Shown: positions 1-4,501 of the stretch, piece after piece
Layout: each line of letters begins with the position of its first letter
Position numbering within the stretch: position 1 is the stretch's first letter
Assembly: GCA_026387165.1 (NCBI GenBank)
Contig: JAPLMG010000038.1
Span: 1-6,221, forward strand
DNA: 6,221 nt
DNA from: Candidatus Omnitrophota bacterium
GTDB taxonomy: Bacteria > Omnitrophota > Gorgyraeia > 2-01-FULL-45-10
Reading direction: 5' to 3'
Translations under genes and position numbers: made by a program
The notes under the pieces: generated by a model
What the model saw: only the letters and a program-made list of their open reading frames with translations
Databases searched by the model: none
What the model was told of the DNA's origin: nothing

Positions 1-1026
1 CCCGGCGCAAAGCCTTTTAATCATAAATTCTGCAGCTACAATAGCTTACAAAAAGCTTTGGGCGCGGGCAAGGGATGGGCCTTAATGGATGGCGTATATG
101 GCCATCAGGGGATGGTTTTTGCTTCTTTTCATAGTCTTGAAGGCCGATTTTTATCAAAAAGCAATGTAAAATGGCGGCTATTTGTCGTGCAGGATGTGGA
201 TATGATAGCCATGCCATTAAATGCTGTCATGCCAAAGATATTGATCATAGGGGCGCTCTTAGCTATACTTGCTCTTTTTACCGGGATCATTCTGGGGAAA
301 ATAGCTGCCGGGCCAATAGCAAAACTGCGCGCGGATGCGGACAGGCTTTCCGCTCGGAGCGAACTGGCAGAAGCGGGGATGAATAAATTCAGCGATGACC
401 TTGCCCTGGTATTGAAGCGGATCAGCGGCGCTATCCCCGGTATAAGGCATGGCCTTAAGGTTATCGTCGATATGCTGCCGGCGCCAACAAATGAAAAACA
501 GAAGGATACCGTAAATGCGGAAAACTCCAATATTGATATGCTGGCAAAAGATCTTGACGAGTTATCCGACATGGCCAGGATAGAAGCCGGAAAACTGGAG
601 TTGAATATGCAGACGGTGGATATTAAAGATATTATAAAAAGCTCCCTCTTCGTATTTGAGCCGAAGATAAGAGGGAAGGGCCTGGATCTCAAGATCAGTA
701 TTTTAAAAGGCAGTGTAAATGTCTATGCGGATGTAAACAGGGTAAAGCAGGTCTTATCAAGTCTCCTGGAGAATTCCGTGAAGGCTACAGATAAAGGAAG
801 TATAGAGATCTTCTTAAAAGAGATGCCCGATGATGTAGAATTCAGCATAAGAGATACTGGCTCAGGCATATTGCCGGATAAAGCATCAGGCCCCGGCCTC
901 GGGCTTTACATATCAAAAGCCATAATAGAGAAGCATAGCGGCACATTCCTATCCGAAAACACTCCAGGCAAAGGGTCGAGATATTCCTTCCGCCTTCCAA
1001 AGCATAAGCCGGAAACGACCGGCTAA
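1..1026 (+). CDS. Sensor histidine kinase, C-terminal part (5' end outside window), degenerate HisKA
   Basis: The frame is open from base 1 and ends at TAA 1024-1026, leaving 341 residues; the true start is upstream, so the first in-frame TTG/ATG codons are not starts. Residues 1-78 resemble the end of an extracytoplasmic dCache-type sensor (the 'W-L-F-V-V-Q-D' stretch just before the membrane). Residues 80-99 form a membrane helix, followed by only the first helix of a HAMP-like segment (GPIAKLR, 104-110). A HisKA-like two-helix hairpin follows (about 129-200; second helix ends DMARIEAGKLEL). The HATPase_c domain (about 215-335) has an N-box Asn258 (LLENSVKAT), a G1 box DTGSG (285-289) and a G2 box GPGLGL (297-302). 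Aligning VLKRISGAIPGIR with the usual VSHELRTPLTSIR puts Lys139 at the phospho-acceptor His. Only six residues separate the G1 and G2 boxes, so the F-box is missing. ATP binding looks possible, but classical autophosphorylation is doubtful. The gene converges on the next one. Confidence 0.88.
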   Translation, partial: PGAKPFNHKFCSYNSLQKALGAGKGWALMDGVYGHQGMVFASFHSLEGRFLSKSNVKWRLFVVQDVDMIAMPLNAVMPKILIIGALLAILALFTGIILGKIAAGPIAKLRADADRLSARSELAEAGMNKFSDDLALVLKRISGAIPGIRHGLKVIVDMLPAPTNEKQKDTVNAENSNIDMLAKDLDELSDMARIEAGKLELNMQTVDIKDIIKSSLFVFEPKIRGKGLDLKISILKGSVNVYADVNRVKQVLSSLLENSVKATDKGSIEIFLKEMPDDVEFSIRDTGSGILPDKASGPGLGLYISKAIIEKHSGTFLSENTPGKGSRYSFRLPKHKPETTG

Positions 1027-1044
1027 TCCTCCCGGCACACTCCA

Positions 1045-1062
1045 AAAAATAGGTATCTGTCC
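1045..1062 (+). repeat. Possible outer inverted-repeat end, left side
   Basis: AAAAATAGGTATCTGTCC lies just past the kinase stop codon. Its reverse complement resembles the segment at 3695-3712, on the far side of the minus-strand transposase-like gene; 13 of 18 positions match by eye. The pair may mark ancient ends of a RAYT-type unit. The AT-rich outer bases match easily by chance, so the call is weak. Confidence 0.3.
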
Positions 1063-1080
1063 CAAATTTTTATCTGGGCT

Positions 1081-1333
1081 CACTCGTGTCCAAATTAACA
1101 CAATTTCCCCCTCACCTTAATCCTTGAATTTGTTCTATCAAGTTCAAGGATGGCCATTCTGGAATTTTACAGAGAAAATTCCAGAATTATCCTCTCCCCC
1201 TAAAGGGGGAGAGGAAAGTATGAGGAAATCCCCTCTCCCCTTTAGGGGAGAGGGCAAGGGTGAGGGGTATATAAAGATCGAATCTCAAAATGCTTTTTCC
1301 GTCGAGGGTAAAACGCTAATTTGGACGCAAGTG
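1081..1333. mobile_element. MITE-like non-coding element with TIRs and 9-bp target duplication
   Basis: The left terminus CACTCGTGTCCAAATTA (1081-1097) and the reverse complement of the right terminus (1317-1333) match at 15 of 17 positions. Exactly abutting them on the outside are identical 9-bp direct repeats ATCTGGGCT at 1072-1080 and 1334-1342, as expected of a target-site duplication. A second inner inverted pair, CCCCTCACCTT near 1108 and AAGGGTGAGGGG near 1256, has a one-base bulge. No credible ORF lies inside. The element sits between two convergent genes, and its right direct repeat overlaps the first two bases of the minus gene's stop triplet (1341-1343). It must have been moved by a transposase supplied elsewhere. 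The 9-bp duplication argues for a DDE-type enzyme, not for the neighbouring IS200/RAYT-like protein, because IS200/IS605 and RAYT systems do not normally make target duplications. Confidence 0.8.
1121..1254. repeat. Four consecutive hairpins inside the MITE-like element
   Basis: Four stems follow one another. (1) 1121-1132 pairs with 1139-1150: 12 bp with one G-T pair and a 6-nt loop. (2) 1156-1168 pairs with 1175-1187: 13 bp, perfect, 6-nt loop. (3) CCTCTCCCCC 1191-1200 pairs with 1205-1214: perfect 10 bp, loop TAAA. (4) CCCTCTCCCC 1231-1240 pairs with 1245-1254: perfect 10 bp, loop TTTA. None is followed by a U-tract, so they are not canonical intrinsic terminators. They could still impede RNA polymerase or stabilise the 3' ends of both converging transcripts. 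Confidence 0.85.
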
Positions 1334-1340
1334 ATCTGGG

Positions 1341-3620
1341 CTATTTCTTTGCCGGTGCGGCATTCTGGGTCGAAGCTAACGTCGCTTCAATCTTCTGCTT
1401 CTCCTGTTCGATGCGTTCGGATGTTGCCTGTACAGATGGTAAACGCAGAAGGCGGCTTGCCCATTCTGCCATTTGCCTGTAAGTCTCTTTTTCCGACTCA
1501 GCGCGCTGAGCGGAGGTCCGGTACGCGGCCATATCAGCTTCATATTTATCGGCCAGCGTTTTAGAGATGGTCTCTTTTTCCTTATTCAGCCTGTTATTAA
1601 ATTCGGCATCTTTCCTGGCGAGCTCCTTATTAAAAAATTCCCTCATCTCTGTGATCTTAATATGCGCGAATAAAAATGCTGAAGAAATAGAGATAATAGC
1701 CAGAAGAGATATCATAATAATGGCAATATGCTTTAATTTAATGCGAGGCGCTGATTTTCCGTCATTATGGGCAATATCAGGGATAGGCTGCTTAGTTCCT
1801 GACAGGGCCTGTCGATAGTCCTGATCTGTCAGGTCTACATTGACGGCATAGATCGTTTCAAAGGCCGACTTAAGTGACTTATCTGCCAAGAGAGCCTGGT
1901 GTACGCTGCTCATCATAGGCAGCTTCTGCTTCAATGTATCCAGAGTATAGCCGGGATTTGCGATCATGTAGTTGGCCAGGCCTGATAGCGCATTTTGATA
2001 GCCCTGATCTGTCAGGTCTACGGTGACGGCATAGATCGTTTTAAAGGCCGACTTCAGTGACGTATCTTTCGAGAGAGCCCGGTGGATGCCGTTCATTATA
2101 GGCAGCTGCTGCTTCAATGTATCCGGAGTATTGCTGGGATTTGCGATCATATAGTTAGCTATGCCTGAGAGGGTATTTCGATAGTCCTGGTCTGTCAGGT
2201 CTACGGTGACGGCATAGATCGTTTCAAAGGCTGATTTCAGCGACGCGTCTGCCGAGAGAGCCCTGTGAACGCTGCTTGTTATAGGCAGCTGCTGCTTCAA
2301 TATATCAGGAGTATAGCTGAGATTTGCGATCATATAGTTAGCTATGCCTGAGAGGGTATTTCGATAGTCCTGGTCTGTCAGGTCTGCATTGATGTCATAG
2401 ATAGTTTCAAAGGCTGATTTTAGCGACGCGTCTGCCGAGAGAGCCCTGTGGATGCTGCTTGTTATAGGCAGCTGCTGCTTCAATATATCCAGATTATAGC
2501 TGGGATTCGCGATCATATAGCTGGCCAAGCTCGACAGGGCATGTCGATAGTCCTGGTCTGTCAGGTCTACATTGACGTCATAGATAGTCTCAAAGGCTGA
2601 CTTTAGCGACGCGTCTTTCGAGAGAGCCTGGTGGATGCCGCTCATAATAGGCAGCTGCTGCTTTAATGTATCCAAAGTATAGCTGGGATTTGCGATCATG
2701 TAGCTGGCTATGCCGCCATCTTCATTGCCGAGACCCGTAGTATTATTAATATGCTCCAGCAAAGGTTCTGTTTTTAGCGTGATCTCGTGCGCAGGTTCAG
2801 GCTCCGGCCGTGTCAAAGTTTGTGTTGCAGTCTTTAATTGTTGTTCCAATTCAGGCTTGGGCTGTGGAGCCGGCTCCGGCTTTGGTTCGAGCTCGGGCTT
2901 ATAGTCGGCAGGCTCTTTGACATTGCGGACGATCTCAATTTCTTGGTTTCTTTGACCCTTTGGGGCTCGCAATGAAGACATCTTCAATCTTACCTCTTTT
3001 ATGAATGTCTCCGAACCGATCATAGACTTATTTGCGAGCTCCTCATCAATATCCTTCAGCCTGCTTAAGTCTGTTTGAGTGATTATTTCCTGGTAGGTTT
3101 GACCTTTTAAGTAAGCCAGGACTTCTTTCACCTGCCCGCTTATATCAGGTCCGCCCGTTACGCCTGTTATGTCATTATCCTTTATATATGCCGGGTAGCT
3201 GCTGTATGCGTAAGTAGCCATATCATAAGGAGGGATGTGGAGCTGAGGCCGTAAATTGATATAAGCGGTCATCTCCAGTAATTTTGACGCTTTTTCTGCC
3301 AAAACCATCCGGTATCTCTCCTGGAACAGGTGTCCGGTTTTATTATATTTATTGTTAAAATATCTTGTATATTTTGAGTTCAGGTTGTGCATTATTTCAG
3401 GGATGGCTGTGTCCGGGGATGGTTCTAATAACAGGCTTATTGTTCCAGGCAGCAGGCAGTATGCAAATAGTTTAAATTGACGCTCGGTCTTATACTGAGC
3501 CAAAATATCGAGATAAGTGGCACTATCCTCCGGAGCCACAAATATTGGCTCGTTATTGTCGCCACCAGACAAAATGTAATAGACAGCAGTTTCTATTTGA
3601 ATGCGCGGCATCCTACCCAT
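1341..3620 (-). CDS. IS200/RAYT-like (Y1_Tnp) domain fused to linker, 5x61-aa repeats, TM helix and coiled coil
   Basis: 759 residues from ATG 3620 to TAG 1341-1343. An in-frame GTG at 3626 overlaps the Shine-Dalgarno sequence and is unlikely as a start; ATG 3611 (MPRIQ..., the family-typical start) is the alternative. Residues 4-126 follow the RAYT/Y1_Tnp pattern: MPRI, EPIF, YCLLPG, YTRYFN, GHLFQERYR and YINLRP. The usual 'PNHVHL' HUH motif reads PGTISL (58-63), so both metal-binding histidines are replaced (Thr60, Ser62); Tyr120 remains. A helical region extends to about 215, then an E/P/K-rich linker (about 236-279). Five 61-residue repeats (304-608) match no family I recognise. A basic stretch (RIKLK) precedes one membrane helix (631-654), and a charged, probably coiled-coil tail runs to residue 759. 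By the positive-inside rule the transposase-like part would be cytoplasmic and the tail external. It is probably a domesticated, non-transposing protein that may still bind DNA hairpins; its function is unknown. Confidence 0.85.
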   Translation of the reverse strand: MGRMPRIQIETAVYYILSGGDNNEPIFVAPEDSATYLDILAQYKTERQFKLFAYCLLPGTISLLLEPSPDTAIPEIMHNLNSKYTRYFNNKYNKTGHLFQERYRMVLAEKASKLLEMTAYINLRPQLHIPPYDMATYAYSSYPAYIKDNDITGVTGGPDISGQVKEVLAYLKGQTYQEIITQTDLSRLKDIDEELANKSMIGSETFIKEVRLKMSSLRAPKGQRNQEIEIVRNVKEPADYKPELEPKPEPAPQPKPELEQQLKTATQTLTRPEPEPAHEITLKTEPLLEHINNTTGLGNEDGGIASYMIANPSYTLDTLKQQLPIMSGIHQALSKDASLKSAFETIYDVNVDLTDQDYRHALSSLASYMIANPSYNLDILKQQLPITSSIHRALSADASLKSAFETIYDINADLTDQDYRNTLSGIANYMIANLSYTPDILKQQLPITSSVHRALSADASLKSAFETIYAVTVDLTDQDYRNTLSGIANYMIANPSNTPDTLKQQLPIMNGIHRALSKDTSLKSAFKTIYAVTVDLTDQGYQNALSGLANYMIANPGYTLDTLKQKLPMMSSVHQALLADKSLKSAFETIYAVNVDLTDQDYRQALSGTKQPIPDIAHNDGKSAPRIKLKHIAIIMISLLAIISISSAFLFAHIKITEMREFFNKELARKDAEFNNRLNKEKETISKTLADKYEADMAAYRTSAQRAESEKETYRQMAEWASRLLRLPSVQATSERIEQEKQKIEATLASTQNAAPAKK
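1797..2711 (-). repeat. Five in-frame tandem 183-bp repeats (61 aa each)
   Basis: The copies in coding order are 2711-2529, 2528-2346, 2345-2163, 2162-1980 and 1979-1797. The exact 183-bp period is visible from GATCAT recurring at 2694, 2511, 2328, 2145 and 1962. Residues invariant in all five include YMIAN at the start, LKQ and LP near residues 16-21, SLKSAF (35-40), TIY (42-44), DLTDQ (49-53) and Tyr55. Copies 2 and 3 share 51 of 61 residues. There is no spacer and no frame disruption, which indicates duplication under selection for the protein. Confidence 0.95.
2956..2975 (-). repeat. Relic of a dispersed palindromic repeat captured inside the coding region
   Basis: On the plus strand GGGGCTCGCAATGA (2962-2975) follows CCCTTT. 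It resembles the end of the common bacterial 'TCATTGCGAGCCCC' dispersed palindrome. In the minus gene it is translated as SLRAPKG (residues 216-222), a sequence style typical of in-frame captured repeats, at the junction between the transposase-like part and the E/P-rich linker. The resemblance rests on memory of the repeat family. Confidence 0.4.
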
Positions 3621-3624
3621 ATGC

Positions 3625-3630
3625 ACCTCC
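3625..3630 (-). promoter_or_regulatory. Shine-Dalgarno sequence of the fusion gene
   Basis: GGAGGT on the minus strand, a full match to the anti-Shine-Dalgarno core. It lies 4 nt before ATG 3620 and 13 nt before ATG 3611, and overlaps the GTG at 3626. The spacing favours 3620 as the start. Confidence 0.75.
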
Positions 3631-3661
3631 AGAACGTGGCACTTACTTCCTTCATACTACA

Positions 3662-3689
3662 ATAATATCACATAAGCAGAAATAGTCAA
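3662..3689 (-). promoter_or_regulatory. Sigma70-type promoter of the fusion gene
   Basis: On the minus strand TTGACT (3689-3684) and TATTAT (3667-3662) each match the consensus at 5 of 6 positions, with a 16-nt spacer. The predicted transcription start is near 3655, giving a leader of roughly 35 nt before ATG 3620. Confidence 0.6.
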
Positions 3690-3694
3690 GGTAT

Positions 3695-3712
3695 AGACTG
3701 GCACATATTTTT
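3695..3712 (-). repeat. Possible outer inverted-repeat end, right side
   Basis: AGACTGGCACATATTTTT on the plus strand is an imperfect inverted counterpart of 1045-1062 (13 of 18 positions). It lies immediately upstream of the fusion gene's promoter. See the left partner; the same caution applies. Confidence 0.3.
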
Positions 3713-3754
3713 GAGTATTTTTTTAGGTACGTGGCTTAATTCTGTCAGTTATTA

Positions 3755-3787
3755 AAATCTATCACAATAGCTATAAATTATAGATTT
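3755..3787. repeat. AT-rich inverted repeat
   Basis: AAATCTAT (3755-3762) pairs perfectly with ATAGATTT (3780-3787) across 17 nt that themselves contain the palindrome ATAGCTAT. It lies in the divergent intergenic region, upstream of the fusion gene's promoter. There is no U-run or GC-rich stem, so it is not a terminator; its role is unknown. Confidence 0.4.
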
Positions 3788-3860
3788 ATGGTGCCAGGTG
3801 CCGGTCAATAAGCGAATGTGAAATTGGGTCTTCTTCTATCATTCTGAACGCTATGACTTT

Positions 3861-3977
3861 GTCATTCTGAGGGCTAGGTTTGCGAAGCAAACAATGCCCG
3901 AAGAATCTATGCATTTAGATCCTTCGCTTCGCTCAGGATGACGTATTAGATCCTTCGCCCTTCGGGCTTAGGATGAC
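3861..3977. repeat. Dispersed palindromic repeat cluster (GTCATTCTGAG ... CTCAGGATGAC type)
   Basis: GTCATTCTGAG (3861-3871) is inverted relative to CTCAGGATGAC (3932-3942), 10 of 11 positions. The right half is followed by a second, tandem copy: TTAGATCCTTCGC occurs at 3915-3927 and again at 3946-3958, a 31-bp period. The second copy contains the small stem GCCC-TTC-GGGC and ends in AGGATGAC at 3977. This style of repeat is scattered through many bacterial genomes. The surrounding 3690-4040 stretch holds no credible gene. Confidence 0.65.
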
Positions 3978-4042
3978 AGGAGCAATGACGAATATGGCAT
4001 GGCTGGATCTCCAAGCCCAATTCACCCGAGGCGTCCATCGCC

Positions 4043-4220
4043 TACACGATCTAGTATTAGTTTAGCGTAAGTAAGTGCTGCTTCGTCATCCCCGCGCAAG
4101 CGGGGATCCATACAATAGATTCCCGATCCCCATTTTCATGGGGACAGGTAAAAACATTCGGGAATGACAGTTTTCCTCATCTCGTCGGAGCACTTATTTA
4201 CTAAGCTATTACACGATCTA
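4043..4220. mobile_element. Second candidate MITE: 11-bp direct repeats around a hairpin cluster
   Basis: TACACGATCTA occurs at 4043-4053 and again at 4210-4220. Just inside are imperfect inverted ends: TAAGTGCT (4072-4079) against AGCACTTA (4189-4196), with TAGC/GCTA further out. Nested within are a second inverted pair, GTCATCCCCG (4085-4094) against CGGGAATGAC (4159-4168), and several hairpins. These are ATCCCCGC-GCAA-GCGGGGAT (4088-4107), ATTCCCGA (4119-4126) with TCGGGAAT (4158-4165), and TCCCCAT (4127-4133) with ATGGGGA (4138-4144). There is no coding capacity. It lies just upstream of the adhesin promoter. The inverted ends do not abut the direct repeats as neatly as in the first element. 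Confidence 0.5.
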
Positions 4221-4248
4221 TTAGCAGTTAACAATGAAACATTAAGAT

Positions 4249-4264
4249 ATTGTCTATTGACAAT
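4249..4264. promoter_or_regulatory. Dyad overlapping the -35 box, candidate operator
   Basis: ATTGTC-TATT-GACAAT is a perfect 6-bp inverted repeat with a 4-nt spacer. Its right half overlaps the TTGACA -35 box at 4257-4262. A dyad there could bind a repressor or activator, but the regulator cannot be identified and a chance 6-bp dyad is possible. Confidence 0.35.
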
Positions 4265-4284
4265 CTATAATACTATGATATATT
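4257..4284 (+). promoter_or_regulatory. Promoter for the riboswitch-adhesin transcript
   Basis: A consensus -35 TTGACA (4257-4262) lies 16 nt before TATATT (4279-4284; 5 of 6 matches to TATAAT). Transcription would begin near 4291, giving a leader of about 210 nt that contains the whole aptamer. The TATAAT at 4266-4271 and the TATGAT at 4274-4279 lie too close to this -35 to be its partners. Confidence 0.6.
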
Positions 4285-4374
4285 TATTAATGTAATAGAA
4301 AGCGAGATTAGAATAACGAAAGTTGGTATTAGTAAAAAGATACTCAGCACATTGAAATAGCGGTTTAGAAGTTT

Positions 4375-4499
4375 TTGCCGCAAGCGACAAGGGCAAACCA
4401 GCAGTAATGCTGGGACGCAAAGCTACGGGTCCGCCGAAGCATTCAGTAGGTTTCGAGATGAATGCGAAGGCGGGAAGCCGGGTTACCGAAAGGTGGCAA
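4375..4499 (+). promoter_or_regulatory. Cyclic di-GMP class I (GEMM-I) riboswitch
   Basis: The conserved GEMM core is visible in order: AGGGCAAACC (4390-4399), GGGACGCAAAGC (4412-4423), TACGGGTCC (4424-4432) and AAGCCGGGTTACCG (4475-4488). P2 is CCAGCA (4398-4403) paired with TGCTGG (4408-4413), capped by a GTAA GNRA tetraloop. P3 is CCGCC (4431-4435) with GGCGG (4469-4473), a symmetric GAA/GAA internal loop, then GCATTCA (4439-4445) with TGAATGC (4459-4465). The closing P1 is TTGCC (4375-4379) with GGCAA (4495-4499). The conserved GGG run suggests c-di-GMP rather than the cAMP-GMP of G-to-A variants (inference). No U-tract terminator follows. The Shine-Dalgarno sequence overlaps P1, so control is most likely at translation initiation of the adhesin gene just downstream. 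Confidence 0.93.
4491..4496 (+). promoter_or_regulatory. Shine-Dalgarno sequence embedded in the riboswitch P1 stem
   Basis: AGGTGG matches AGGAGG at 5 of 6 positions and lies 5 nt before GTG 4502, which decides that start. Its last two bases belong to the P1 strand GGCAA. The bases 4492-4496 can instead pair with TTACC (4483-4487) around a GAAA loop, giving an alternative sequestering hairpin. Confidence 0.7.
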
Positions 4500-4501
4500 T
4501 A

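Noticed and set aside
129..692. Minus-strand ORF of 187 codons
   Set aside because: Antisense to the kinase reading frame, Ser/Ile/Phe-rich as expected of a shadow, with no recognisable motif.
1191..1254. Bidirectional intrinsic terminator between the convergent genes
   Set aside because: The two GC-rich 10-bp hairpins have no following U-tract on either strand, and they lie inside a TIR-bounded element with a target duplication.
1124..1564. Plus-strand ORF of 146 codons
   Set aside because: Its first half reads through the hairpins of the MITE-like element and its second half is antisense to the coiled-coil end of the fusion gene. It has low-complexity composition and no supporting start signal.
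1797..2711. CRISPR-like array
   Set aside because: The 183-bp units are contiguous without spacers, stay in frame, and encode a conserved 61-residue protein repeat.
3624..3626. GTG as start codon of the fusion gene
   Set aside because: It overlaps the GGAGGT Shine-Dalgarno sequence, so that sequence could not serve it. ATG 3620, or less likely ATG 3611, fits better.
3818..4025. Third TIR-bounded element (GTGAAATTGGG against CCCAATTCAC)
   Set aside because: The inverted ends need a one-base gap, are short, and I found no flanking direct repeat. It was left as a dispersed repeat cluster only.
4300..4370. Additional structured RNA or second aptamer before the riboswitch
   Set aside because: Only weak, short pairings are visible and no conserved aptamer core is present; it is treated as plain leader.
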